Source: Vibrio orientalis CIP 102891 = ATCC 33934 | Lineage (GTDB): Bacteria > Pseudomonadota > Gammaproteobacteria > Enterobacterales > Vibrionaceae | DNA length: 64,000 nt | Reading direction: 5' to 3' | Assembly: GCF_000176235.1 (NCBI RefSeq) | Contig: NZ_ACZV01000005.1 | Span: 744,001 to 808,000, forward strand | Part shown: one piece after another, positions 42,839 to 52,403 of the stretch | How positions within the stretch are numbered: position 1 is the first letter of the stretch | How the letters are laid out: every line of letters begins with the position of its first letter | Made by a program: the position numbers and the translations under genes | The notes under the pieces: model-generated | What the model saw: only the letters and a program-made list of their open reading frames with translations | Told to the model about the DNA's origin: nothing | Database searches by the model: none

Positions 42839-43684
42839 ATGAAAATAACAACATTAGTGGATAACAGTCGGCTGGACGATAGGCAAGATTTGGCTGTTGA
42901 GCGTGGGTTATCATTACATATTGAAACTGAATCATTGAATATACTGTTTGATATGGGTGGAGGTAATACGTTTTGTCAAAACGCCCCTCTACTAGGCGTT
43001 AATATCGAACGTGTTGATATTGCGGTTATATCGCATCGGCACCATGATCACTGTAATGGTGCTGTAGGTTTTGTTTCTCACAATTCTAAAGCCAATGTAT
43101 TTTTGAAAGATTGTGAAGAAAAAAACTATTATTTTAGGGCTTATGGTTTCAAAAATGATGTTGGTATCAATACAGACTTATTAAAAGGCAGCAATGGTCG
43201 CCTAGTATTCGTTAGCCAAACGACTGAAATTGCACCGAATGTATTTGCTATTACTGATATAAGTACCAAACACGAAAAGCCAAAAGGAAACCGATATCTA
43301 TATACGCGATCTCAAAATGGATGGGAGTCCGATACATTCGACCATGAATTACTACTAGTGATAAAAGAGCGCGATGGTTTAGTTATATTTACTGGTTGTG
43401 CTCATAGTGGAGTTCTTAATATGGTTGACACTGCTGTTAGCTATTTTCCGGGTGAAAGAATTAAAGCAGTCGTTGGGGGCTTTCACCTTGTTGGGTTGCC
43501 ATTATTCGATAGTATCGGTGGGACTAAGCAAGACATCAAAGACCTTGGTCTCGCGTTGTTACAATACCCCATTGATAAACTGTATACAGGGCATTGTACA
43601 GGTAAGAAGGCTTATGGTCTGCTAAAAGAAGTACTCGGAGAACGTTTAGAGGCAATCCCCACGGGAAGCTGTATTAATGTATAG
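42839..43684 (+). CDS. MBL-fold metallohydrolase (COG1237-like)
   Basis: A 281-residue metallo-beta-lactamase-fold protein. VDIAVISHRHHDHCNG (about 59-74) is the HxHxDH zinc site; FTGCAHSGVLNMVD supplies the next His, and AVVGGFHLVG and YTGHCTG the last ligands. The arrangement fits the COG1237 group, which includes archaeal dihydropterin-related enzymes. AAAGGAAACT precedes the ATG. It is not a classical beta-lactamase. Confidence 0.88.
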   Translation: MKITTLVDNSRLDDRQDLAVERGLSLHIETESLNILFDMGGGNTFCQNAPLLGVNIERVDIAVISHRHHDHCNGAVGFVSHNSKANVFLKDCEEKNYYFRAYGFKNDVGINTDLLKGSNGRLVFVSQTTEIAPNVFAITDISTKHEKPKGNRYLYTRSQNGWESDTFDHELLLVIKERDGLVIFTGCAHSGVLNMVDTAVSYFPGERIKAVVGGFHLVGLPLFDSIGGTKQDIKDLGLALLQYPIDKLYTGHCTGKKAYGLLKEVLGERLEAIPTGSCINV

Positions 43685-43694
43685 CGAAAAGTAC

Positions 43695-43820
43695 GCTTAA
43701 CAATAAATTTAAGAGTGATTCACAACGCTTGGCGCTTTCACTTCAAGCCAGTTTAGTGTTTATGGCACAATGATTTAAGTAAGGTGTCTGCGTTGTTCAC
43801 ACCTTAATTTGGCGTTATAC
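43695..43820 (+). repeat. attC site, family B
   Basis: 126 bp; closes the MBL cassette. Confidence 0.93.
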
Positions 43821-43833
43821 AAATGGAGGAACT

Positions 43834-44133
43834 ATGAGTTCAAAGTTCAAAGAGTTTATACGGCTCAAACGAGGGAATAAAAAGCTCATTTTACAGGTTT
43901 GTACAGTTGAATGGGATGGACCTCATGAACCAAGAGCTAAATGGGTAACTGCTAAGACTTTGGATTCTAGTATTGAGCTCAAAGATTTGGACTATGAGAT
44001 AGAAACTTTATTATCAAATCCTAAATTCATTGGCTTTTGCAGTAAGTGTAATGACTATTTTCCACAGGGGACAATGCATTCAGATAGTTACTGTCAGGGG
44101 TGTGCTGAAAGGTATTTAGGTATTGTTCACTAG
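43834..44133 (+). CDS. Small protein with C-terminal zinc ribbon
   Basis: A 99-residue protein with a basic N-terminal half and a C-terminal CSKCNDYFP...YCQGCAERYLG zinc ribbon (about 70-95). ATGGAGGAACT precedes the ATG. Function unknown. Confidence 0.68.
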   Translation: MSSKFKEFIRLKRGNKKLILQVCTVEWDGPHEPRAKWVTAKTLDSSIELKDLDYEIETLLSNPKFIGFCSKCNDYFPQGTMHSDSYCQGCAERYLGIVH

Positions 44134-44142
44134 GAAAAATTT

Positions 44143-44270
44143 GTATAACAAGCAATTTAAGAGGGATTCACAACGCTTGGCATTTTTGCTTCTACTTCAA
44201 TTTTAGTGTTTATGGCACAATGTTTTAGGTTGGGTGGAAGCGTTGTTCACCCCTTAATTGGGCGTTATGT
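44143..44270 (+). repeat. attC site, family A
   Basis: 128 bp; closes the 43834-44133 cassette. Confidence 0.93.
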
Positions 44271-44724
44271 TTACTTGAAATTCAAAGGCTTAAAGTTCTT
44301 AGGCTCTAGTTCTTAGCCCCTTTAGCAATTCGCCCCTAGTAGACTCAGCAAATCCGCATTGTCGGTCTAAGCTCTTGAATCTCTCAGCCCGTAAAACATG
44401 CCAATGTTCGCGGGTTGCTTCATTGTCAGGTCGTGGCGGTTGGCTTCTGGTTTAACTGGCTCAAAGTCGCTTTTAGGTTCTTAGCCAATTAGCATTTCAT
44501 CTTGGCAGTTGTCTCGGCAATTTGCCATTGTTTTGCGCTTTGGTTGGAAAGATAGGGCGCTTGTTGAAAGACAGTCGGGTTGCCTCATTGGGAAGGGAAG
44601 TGGAATTACACGCTTTAGGCTGGTCGCCTTTGGTGGTCAAGTTGGTTCTTGCCTTGTGGTTTAGCTCAGGAAAATAGTCAGAAATAGCAGTTCTTTCTCA
44701 ATTAAATCATGTGTTTGTGGTAAA
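44271..44724. repeat. Gene-less repeated cassette body, copy 9
   Basis: A 454-bp body; closed by a family E attC. Confidence 0.88.
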
Positions 44725-44850
44725 ACATAACAAACAATTCAACAGTGATTCGCAACGCTTGGCGCTTTCACTTCAGGTTGAGTTTAGTGTTTACGGCGCA
44801 GTGCTTTAGCTCAGTGGCAGCGTTGCTCACACGTTAATTGGGCGTTACAC
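44725..44850 (+). repeat. attC site, family E
   Basis: 126 bp; closes gene-less copy 9. Confidence 0.93.
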
Positions 44851-44865
44851 GGCTAAGGTGGTTCA

Positions 44866-45618
44866 ATGGAAAATTATCACGAATCTTTTAAAAAATATGA
44901 GTCTGCGCTTTTAGAGTGTACAAAGCTGTCTCAAGAGTGCGCTGGAATACCATCACCAACCAGTTCTCATTTTTATGCTTCGCTGTTGTTTACGAAGTTG
45001 TGTAATTGCGCTCACTCCATAGGTCACTTGGCTCCAAAACCCGACCAGATAGGTAAGGATGCCCACTGGGATTACAGTTCTGTTGCATCTTTAACTAGAG
45101 ATCTAATTGAGTGTTATCTTACTTTTTATTATCTGTGTATTGATAAATGCTCAAGTGAAGAATGGAATGCTCGGTGGCAATTGATGAATCTACACGACCA
45201 TCTGTCAAGGGTTAAAATGTTCAATGCGTTAGACATGGACTACGAGGAAAAGGAAGAAGCTAAGTGCGTAAAAAATGAAGTCATAGAAAATTTAAAATCA
45301 AACAAATGGTTTCGTAAATTATCTGATAAACAACAAGCACATTTTTTAAAAGGTAAAAATGCCTTTTTCAAAAGTCAGGATGAAATTCTGACTGCTAGTG
45401 GTGGTGACGTCTCCGACTTCAGGTTTAAATACATATTTGCATCTAACCATACCCATACTTTTCCAATGGGGTTTTATAGAATGGCGGATGGTAATAGAGG
45501 TCGTGGTGTCGAATCACAAGTAGAGATTCAATACACAGGACTTTGTCTTGAGTGGGTTTCGGAATATTTGCTCAAAGCAAAAGAACAATTCGACGATAAA
45601 TTTGAAAACTTGGAATAG
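44866..45618 (+). CDS. Hypothetical helical protein, DUF5677-like
   Basis: A 250-residue helical protein. The pattern SVASLTRDLIECYLTFYYLC, then EWNARWQLMNLHDHLSR, and the later SNHTHTFPMGFYRMAD resembles the DUF5677 group (moderate confidence). R-x6-H in RWQLMNLH may be functional. AAGGTGGTTCA precedes the ATG. Confidence 0.62.
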   Translation: MENYHESFKKYESALLECTKLSQECAGIPSPTSSHFYASLLFTKLCNCAHSIGHLAPKPDQIGKDAHWDYSSVASLTRDLIECYLTFYYLCIDKCSSEEWNARWQLMNLHDHLSRVKMFNALDMDYEEKEEAKCVKNEVIENLKSNKWFRKLSDKQQAHFLKGKNAFFKSQDEILTASGGDVSDFRFKYIFASNHTHTFPMGFYRMADGNRGRGVESQVEIQYTGLCLEWVSEYLLKAKEQFDDKFENLE

Positions 45619-45629
45619 TGTAATCCACC

Positions 45630-45726
45630 GTGTAACAAAGCATTTAAGAGTGATTCGCAACGCTTGGCATTTTCGCTTCGCTCAAGTATAGCCAAGCGTC
45701 GCTCACACCTTAATGCGGCGTTAGGT
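45630..45726 (+). repeat. attC site, family G (short)
   Basis: 97 bp; starts AACAAAGCATTTAAG. Closes the DUF5677-like cassette. Confidence 0.92.
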
Positions 45727-45876
45727 TACCGGCGTCAAAATGCTCTCAACGAATTTACAAAGTTATAATCTTGCCAATTTGATAAAGGCGGGGATAGCCT
45801 TATAGGTATCTGCTACTCTTTGCATAGGAGGGCTCAGCCCTGAACAATAGATTGCGGCGTAGCTAGGAGCATGATT

Positions 45877-46293
45877 ATGCCTATAAGTAATAGACAAAAA
45901 CAACTTGTACAGAACAGTTTCTCTAAGGTTGAACCTATAGCTGAACAAGCTGCGGAGATTTTTTATCAAACCTTATTCGAGTTTGACCCGTCTTTAAAGC
46001 CGCTGTTTAAAAGCGGTATGAAAGAGCAAGGAAGAAAACTAATGGCAATACTGAAAGTCGCGGTTAATGAGCTAGACAACCTTGATACATTAGTTCCAGA
46101 GTTACAGAAATTAGCGGAAAGGCATGTGGCTTATGGTGTGCAAGCAAAAGACTATACACCAGTAGGTAATGCTTTGCTTCATACACTCAAAGTGGGTTTA
46201 GGGGATTCTTGGACACCTGAATTACGTCAAGCTTGGGTGGATACATTCCGAACTATAGCGACAGTTATGAAGAAGCAGGCCTATGAAAGTTAG
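45877..46293 (+). CDS. Globin-family protein
   Basis: A 138-residue single-domain globin like the haem domain of flavohaemoglobins. SNRQKQLVQNSFSKVEPIAE, then FYQTLFEFDPSLKPLFK, is the A-to-CD region, and LQKLAERHVAYGVQAKDY (about 81-98) carries the proximal His. Such proteins bind oxygen or nitric oxide; no reductase domain is attached. AGGAG lies 7 bases before the ATG at 45877. A 150-base leader with a GGGCT-c-AGCCC hairpin precedes the gene. Confidence 0.9.
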   Translation: MPISNRQKQLVQNSFSKVEPIAEQAAEIFYQTLFEFDPSLKPLFKSGMKEQGRKLMAILKVAVNELDNLDTLVPELQKLAERHVAYGVQAKDYTPVGNALLHTLKVGLGDSWTPELRQAWVDTFRTIATVMKKQAYES

Positions 46294-46327
46294 CTTTTTA
46301 TAATGAGAAAGTAGCTTGTAATCAATA

Positions 46328-46455
46328 ACCTAACAAGCAATTTAAGAGGGATTCACAACGCTTGGCACTTTTGCTTCTACTTCAAATTTAGTGTTTACGG
46401 TACAATGCGTTAGGTTGGGTGGTGGCGTTGTTCACCCCTTAATTGGGCGTTATGT
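46328..46455 (+). repeat. attC site, family A
   Basis: 128 bp; closes the globin cassette. Confidence 0.93.
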
Positions 46456-46471
46456 GCTTTCGGAGAAAACA

Positions 46472-46885
46472 ATGAAAAAGAGTCTAATCATAGCCTTAGC
46501 TAGTCTTTCGTTTGGTGCCCTTGCTGACGAGAAGGCCATTGATTGCGATGCTGCGTTTACAACAATCCAGATAAGTCGGTGTGCTGCTATTGAGCTTGAT
46601 GCAGCGAAAACTGAGCTAGAGAAGTATCTTAAGGCTAGCTTTGAACACAACTCGTTTGACTCAGAGTTAGTCGAAGCGATGAAGCTAGCTCAAACGGACT
46701 GGCAGACCTATATGTCCTCACATTGTGACTCGGTATATACGCAATGGCGTGATGGAACTATTCGTGGGGTTATGGCGATATCTTGTAAAACTAAGCTAAC
46801 GAAGCAAAGAACGCATGAACTGTGGGAAAACTTCTTAACTTATATGGACAGCACACCACCAGTTTTACCGGAACCAAGTTTGTAG
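46472..46885 (+). CDS. LprI-like (DUF1311) periplasmic protein
   Basis: A 137-residue protein with a signal peptide (MKKSLIIALASLSFGALA). The mature part has the DUF1311/LprI pattern: IDCDAAFTTIQISRCAAIEL, AQTDWQTYMSSHCDSVY and GVMAISCKTKLTKQRTHEL, with four cysteines likely forming two disulphides. LprI of Mycobacterium inhibits lysozyme; a similar role here is inference. Confidence 0.85.
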   Translation: MKKSLIIALASLSFGALADEKAIDCDAAFTTIQISRCAAIELDAAKTELEKYLKASFEHNSFDSELVEAMKLAQTDWQTYMSSHCDSVYTQWRDGTIRGVMAISCKTKLTKQRTHELWENFLTYMDSTPPVLPEPSL

Positions 46886-46902
46886 TAGAACTTCAACCAC
46901 GC

Positions 46903-47027
46903 ACATAACAATAAATTTAAGCAGATTCGCAACGCTTGGCACTTTTGGTTTGTATCAGCTTTAGTGTTTACGGCACAATACTTTAGGTAGGTGGCAGCGT
47001 TGCTCACTACTTAATTTGGCGTTATGT
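46903..47027 (+). repeat. attC site, family C
   Basis: 125 bp; the second IS3-family copy starts 3 bases after it. Confidence 0.93.
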
Positions 47028-47095
47028 TTCCGAGTACCCCACGTTTAGTAGACACTTTACTAAGTTAGATCTAGGGTCTAATTGAGAGGTGATTT

Positions 47096-47404
47096 ATGGC
47101 TAAACATCGTAATCCAGCGTACACCGAAGAGTTCCGTAAAGAAGCAGTGCGTCTGGCCAGTCTTCCTGGCCGAACAGCAGTCTCCGTTGCCAAGGAGCTG
47201 GGCATCAGTGCCCAGCAGATCCGGAACTGGAAGCGCCAGTTCACACGCCTATCTGATAAACAGTTTAACACCTTAGACGGTGTCGATTACTCGAAGAAAG
47301 AGTCCGAAGAGCTTCGAGCGCTAAGGCGCGAGAACAAGCGACTCAAAGATGAAATGGAATTCCTAAAAAAGGTCTCGGCGTACTTCGCGAAGCAGCAAGA
47401 GTGA
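47096..47404 (+). CDS. IS3-family OrfA (copy 2)
   Basis: A 102-residue protein differing from copy 1 by one residue (GVDYS instead of GIDYS). The same A-AAA-AAG slippery site occurs at 47365-47371. Confidence 0.93.
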   Translation: MAKHRNPAYTEEFRKEAVRLASLPGRTAVSVAKELGISAQQIRNWKRQFTRLSDKQFNTLDGVDYSKKESEELRALRRENKRLKDEMEFLKKVSAYFAKQQE

Positions 47405-48252
47405 AGTACGAGTTCATCGAAAGCTATGTCGGTGAGTATTCCATTAGCTTAATGTGCCGTACGTTAGAGGTGAGTCGAGGCGGTTACTATAAGTGGTGTC
47501 ATCAAACGCCGAGTGAGCGTTCAAAGCGGCGAAAGCGCTTTGAACAGCTCGTCATGTGTACCTTTGCCCAATATCGGGCACGTTACGGTTCAGTGCGAAT
47601 AGCCGAAGAGCTAAACGAAGCAGGCCATGCCTGCTGCGTGAATTATGTGGCTGATATCATGAAGGAAAAAGGTATCAAGGCACGTAATGGTAAAGGGTTT
47701 AAATACAGTAAGGATGTGGCTGCGATGACGAATGTTGCTGACAATTTACTGCGACGAGACTTTGAGTCTGAGACGCCAAATCAGAAGTGGGTTACGGATA
47801 TCACGTATATCTGGGTGAAGAGCCGCAGGCTTTTTTTAGCGACAGTGATGGACTTGCATTCAAGGCGCATCGTGGGTTGGTCGCTAGGGACAACGATGAC
47901 CGTCGAGCTCATCACCAATGCCCTAAAAATGGCGTTTGAGTCACGTAAGCCACCTAAGGGCGTCATTATCCACTCAGACCGTGGTGTACAATACAGAGCA
48001 TATAAATATCAAGACTTCATGCGCAAGCATGGAGGTGTACCGAGCATGAGTCGACAGGGTAACTGTTGGGATAATGCGGTGATGGAGTCGTTCTACAGTC
48101 GACTGAAAGTCGAACTGATATACGCAGAAGACTACCAAACTCTCGAAGAAGCCCGAATGGGCATCTTCGAATACATCGAGGTATTTTACAATCGCAGAAG
48201 AAGACACTCAGCGTTGGGGCATGTCAGCCCAGCTGAGTACGAAAGTATGTAG
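47401..48252 (+). CDS. IS3-family transposase OrfB (copy 2)
   Basis: A 283-residue transposase with complete DDE motifs, differing from copy 1 at about a dozen residues (for example KSRRLF instead of KSRWLF). Both copies therefore look functional and have been separate for some time. Confidence 0.95.
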   Translation: MKYEFIESYVGEYSISLMCRTLEVSRGGYYKWCHQTPSERSKRRKRFEQLVMCTFAQYRARYGSVRIAEELNEAGHACCVNYVADIMKEKGIKARNGKGFKYSKDVAAMTNVADNLLRRDFESETPNQKWVTDITYIWVKSRRLFLATVMDLHSRRIVGWSLGTTMTVELITNALKMAFESRKPPKGVIIHSDRGVQYRAYKYQDFMRKHGGVPSMSRQGNCWDNAVMESFYSRLKVELIYAEDYQTLEEARMGIFEYIEVFYNRRRRHSALGHVSPAEYESM

Positions 48253-48285
48253 TTATGTACTGTCTACTTTTTGTGGGGTACACCA

Positions 48286-48741
48286 GTTTAACTGAAATTC
48301 AAAGGCTTAAAGGTCTTAGGCTCTGGTTCTTTGTCCCTTAGGCAATTCGTTCCTAGTAGACCCAGCAAATCCGCATTGCCGACCTAATTTCTTGAATCTC
48401 TCAGGTCGTAAAACATGCCAATGTTAGTGGGTTGCTTCATTGTCAGGTCGTGGCGGTCGGTTTCAGGTTTAACTGGCTCAAAGGCGCTTTTAGGTTCTTA
48501 GTCAATTAGCATTTCAGCTTGGCAGTTGCCTCGGCAATTTGCCATTGTTTTGCGCTTTGGTTGGAAAGAAAGGGCGCTTGTTGTTACTTGGTCGGGCTGC
48601 CTCATTGAACAGGGAAGTGGAATTACTTGTTTTGGGTTGGTCGCTTTTGGCTGCCAAGTTGGTTCTTAGCTTGTGGTTTAGCTCAGAAAACTAGTTGAAA
48701 ATGGCAGTTCTTTCTCAATTTAATCATGTGTTTGTGGTAAA
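48286..48741. repeat. Gene-less repeated cassette body, copy 10
   Basis: The body after the IS insertion. Removing the IS and one target duplication (adding 47028-47029) restores exactly 454 bp. Confidence 0.88.
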
Positions 48742-48867
48742 ACATAACAAACAATTCAACAGTGATTCGCAACGCTTGGCGCTCTCACTTCGGGTTGAAT
48801 TTAGTGTTTACGGTGCAGTGTTTAAGTTCAGTGTCTGCGCTGCTCACACGTTAATTGGGTGTTAGCA
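48742..48867 (+). repeat. attC site, family E
   Basis: 126 bp; ends TTGGGTGTTAGC, with T replacing C in the core GGGCGTT. Confidence 0.9.
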
Positions 48868-48890
48868 GTTTAAATTGAATCAGGTAGTTA

Positions 48891-49682
48891 ATGAAAACAC
48901 AGTTAATGTTAGTACTGCTTTCGGTAGGTATTTGTTGGCAAGTTCATGCGGATGAAATTCGCTTACCTAAATGCCAGATTGAGGATGTAGTAGAAACCCC
49001 AATCACTTTTTTTGTTTCAGAGTCAGTAACAAAGCGTTATGACACATTTGTTATTGAAGGGCATATTCAGCGATGGCTGAATTTTTCAAATCAAGCGCTA
49101 AAAAATTCGTGTGTTCCGATGCTCAGAACATTGGATAAAATTGTCTATACGTCGGAAATACTTGGTGAGGAAAGCGAAGAGTTTGAGGTTGTACATAGTT
49201 TCTTAGAGTACTATTACCCAGAAGAAATCGAGCGTCTGAATAGTGATAAAGCCAATCTTTATGGATTGGTTTTCAAAAAAGATATTTCCCAGTTCACAAC
49301 TGAATGGTGCGGTGAGACTATGTCTTCAGTCTACCCTCAATTTTTCACTATTGGGTTAACGTGCGATGACAGCGTTTTAGAGCATGAACTTGGTCATTTA
49401 GCATGGGCTAACCATGATATGGAGACACTATCAGATCAAACTGATGGAATGCCATTTGATCTATCAAATCAAGTCCCTCTAAGTGTTCATAGCAAATACG
49501 AGAAACATTCATATGGCTATATGTGTGGGGGTAAAGGAACGATCATGGCTTATGCAGATGAGACTCACCCGTTCTATTCATCTCCAGATATCAGTTACGG
49601 GGATATTGTTTGTGGAAACGCTTATTACGCTGACAATGCACGAGTTTTGCGCGAGCACGCTTTGAGTCTTAGAGGTAAATAA
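48891..49682 (+). CDS. Secreted metzincin-like zinc protease
   Basis: A 263-residue protein with a signal peptide (MKTQLMLVLLSVGICWQVHA). VLEHELGHLAWANHD gives H165-E-x-x-H169-x5-H175, the extended zinc motif, with Trp where the metzincin Gly is usual; GTIMAYA around M219 is a Met-turn, and HPFYSSPDI after it fits reprolysin-like proteases. Several cysteines suggest disulphides. It may act on host or competitor proteins (inference). The attC that follows is truncated. Confidence 0.78.
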   Translation: MKTQLMLVLLSVGICWQVHADEIRLPKCQIEDVVETPITFFVSESVTKRYDTFVIEGHIQRWLNFSNQALKNSCVPMLRTLDKIVYTSEILGEESEEFEVVHSFLEYYYPEEIERLNSDKANLYGLVFKKDISQFTTEWCGETMSSVYPQFFTIGLTCDDSVLEHELGHLAWANHDMETLSDQTDGMPFDLSNQVPLSVHSKYEKHSYGYMCGGKGTIMAYADETHPFYSSPDISYGDIVCGNAYYADNARVLREHALSLRGK

Positions 49683-49684
49683 AC

Positions 49685-49733
49685 AGCTAACAATAAATTT
49701 AAGAGTGATTCACACCTTAATTTGGCGTTATAT
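49685..49733 (+). repeat. Truncated attC, family B (49 bp)
   Basis: The outer family B parts (AACAATAAATTTAAGAGTG and TTAATTTGGCGTTA) are joined at TTCACACC. About 77 central bases are missing, probably by recombination between TTCACA repeats of the two arms. Confidence 0.88.
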
Positions 49734-49748
49734 GTAAAGGGAGTTTCA

Positions 49749-50096
49749 ATGAAGGGTTTTATCAAAGGGATTTTAGTTTATCTTGTTGTGATTTCGTTAG
49801 TTCTACTAATTTCTCGCAACTATTTTGATTACTTATCCACAATAGCCTTGGTTGACTACTTAGCATATAGCGGAGTTTTGCTGGTTGTATTGGCAGCTAT
49901 TACATTTGATGGTAACAATCCAGCTAACCAAGACTTTTTGTCGTTAATGGTTCATCGTGAACTTGTGTCCCGAACCAATGACTTTCAAGACGAAAGTAAT
50001 AAAGTAAGTTTTGCGGTTAATGTTGGATTGATAGGTATATTCTTACTTATTGCTAGTGGTTTAATAGTATGGTTCGGTGGTGATCAAAACACTTAG
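49749..50096 (+). CDS. Small membrane protein of the last cassette
   Basis: A 115-residue protein with membrane segments at about 5-24, 33-51 and 92-112 (VGLIGIFLLIASGLIVWF). AAAGGGAG precedes the ATG at 49749. No attC follows; IS30-family DNA begins within a few bases of its stop, so this is the last recognisable cassette. Confidence 0.65.
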   Translation: MKGFIKGILVYLVVISLVLLISRNYFDYLSTIALVDYLAYSGVLLVVLAAITFDGNNPANQDFLSLMVHRELVSRTNDFQDESNKVSFAVNVGLIGIFLLIASGLIVWFGGDQNT

Positions 50097-50098
50097 TA

Positions 50099-51045
50099 TC
50101 AAGTTTGAAGTGCGACATTTTCTACAGATGCGCATGAATATACTCCGTTGGTGTTTTATACCCAAGTCTTTTGCGTGGGCGCGTATTTAAATTGTGTGCA
50201 ATTTCATTGCAGATCTTCTGTGTCACATGTGACATGGAAGTTCGTTTTGGTAAGTATTGTCGTATCAAGCCATTAGTGTTCTCATTAGTGCCTCGTTCCC
50301 ATGAGTGGTATGGATTTGCAAAGTAAAATAGACAGTGATGATGTTTTTCTAGTTGTACATAACCATGAAATTCAGTGCCGTTATCCGCATTTATCGTCTT
50401 AAAAGGTAAGTCAGAGCGGGTCATGATTTTGCTCATTCTTACGTTGAGCGACTCGTTTGTTCTATCGTCCATTTGCCCAATAAAAGTGTAGCCAGTCATT
50501 CTGTCGACCAAAGTGACGATACAGTGCTTGGTTCCGCGGCCAACGACGGTATCAATTTCCCAATGACCAGGCTCTTTTCGATGCTCAGCTTTTTCAGGTC
50601 TTTCGGTAATATGACGCTTTGCTGCCAGCCGACCTCGGCTGTCTTTTGAGTTATACCTTTTACGTCTTTTCTTGGTGGATTGGCGTAGGTGTTTCCATAG
50701 GGTTCCGCCGAGAATTTTGTTGTTCCAGATATGCTGATAAATGAGCTCGTGGCTCATTGTTGGATAGCCTCTTACTCTTAGGTATCCAACGATTTGAACA
50801 GGGCTCCAATCCAGTCGTAGCAAGGCTTCAGGTAACCTGAAGTCGATATCGCTATAGCGCTTATTTCTGCGCGAGCGGCTTAGCCGGTTACGAGCCATTT
50901 GTTGGGCTCTCCGCGCCTGATAGGAGTACCTTTCAACCTCAGTGAGGTGTGTATATTTCATGTTTTTACTTCTTGGCGGGAGCAAACTTCATGATTATCG
51001 CATCTCACTGTTTTTATGTTCAGAGGTGTCGCACATCGTACTTGA
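50099..51045 (-). mobile_element. IS30-family element, probably defective
   Basis: The ends carry an inverted repeat, CAAGTTTGAAGTGCGACA at 50100-50117 against the complement of 51027-51044 (15 of 18 match). The only gene is a transposase missing part of its N-terminus. It marks the distal end of the array. Confidence 0.82.
50122..50961 (-). CDS. IS30-family transposase, HTH region deleted in frame
   Basis: A 279-residue protein from the ATG at 50961. The catalytic core is complete: GHWEIDTVVG, FKTINADNGTEF and YHSWERGTNENTNGLIRQYL with the DDE residues. At the N-terminus YTHLTEVERY is joined straight to SYQARRAQQMA; normally some 40 residues containing the helix-turn-helix lie between them. 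DNA binding, and so transposition, is probably lost. Confidence 0.88.
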   Translation of the reverse strand: MKYTHLTEVERYSYQARRAQQMARNRLSRSRRNKRYSDIDFRLPEALLRLDWSPVQIVGYLRVRGYPTMSHELIYQHIWNNKILGGTLWKHLRQSTKKRRKRYNSKDSRGRLAAKRHITERPEKAEHRKEPGHWEIDTVVGRGTKHCIVTLVDRMTGYTFIGQMDDRTNESLNVRMSKIMTRSDLPFKTINADNGTEFHGYVQLEKHHHCLFYFANPYHSWERGTNENTNGLIRQYLPKRTSMSHVTQKICNEIAHNLNTRPRKRLGYKTPTEYIHAHL

Positions 51046-51146
51046 ATCCAAGCATCGTAATCTAGCGTAACTCCATTCATCAATGCTCACATGTGCCGCC
51101 CGATGACTTTGCACCATTTGATTAGAAGGTGATAATTCTTCCATGG

Positions 51147-52403
<1,257 letters not shown>

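Larger units (their letters stand above)
47030..48285 (+). mobile_element. IS3-family insertion sequence, copy 2
   Basis: The same 1,256-bp element as at 40057, with GTTT target duplications (47026-47029 and 48286-48289). It interrupts gene-less body copy 10 two bases after the attC. Both copies thus lie within a few bases of an attC 3' end. Confidence 0.92.
1..50099 (+). mobile_element. Chromosomal integron cassette array (superintegron), distal part
   Basis: Short genes alternate with imperfectly palindromic repeats that start at RYYYAAC and end at GTTRRRY, the architecture of attC sites in sedentary Vibrio integrons. I sort the sites into families: A (GAGGGATTCAC, ends TTGGGCGTTA), B (GAGTGATTCAC, ends TTTGGCGTTA), C (GCAGATTCGC, CTACTTAATTTGGCG), D (CTGTTTAAGAGTG, AACAGGGCG), E (CAATTCAACAGTG, ACGTTAATTGGGCG), F (CAATTCAAG, ACAACTTAATTGGGCG), G (97 bp, AATGCGGCG) and H (GATTCGAGCC, AATGCTGCGCG). 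Genes point right, so intI and attI should be to the left. No integrase gene is present here. The array continues beyond base 1 and ends in insertion sequences near 50.1 kb. Confidence 0.97.

Noticed and set aside
1..50099. CRISPR array
   Set aside because: Repeats are regular but 97-129 bp with gene-sized spacers and integron boxes; not CRISPR.
51049..51070. Possible IS3 OrfA remnant between IS30 and IS110
   Set aside because: GCATCGTAATCTAGCGTAAC resembles the start of OrfA, but the match ends after about 20 bases.
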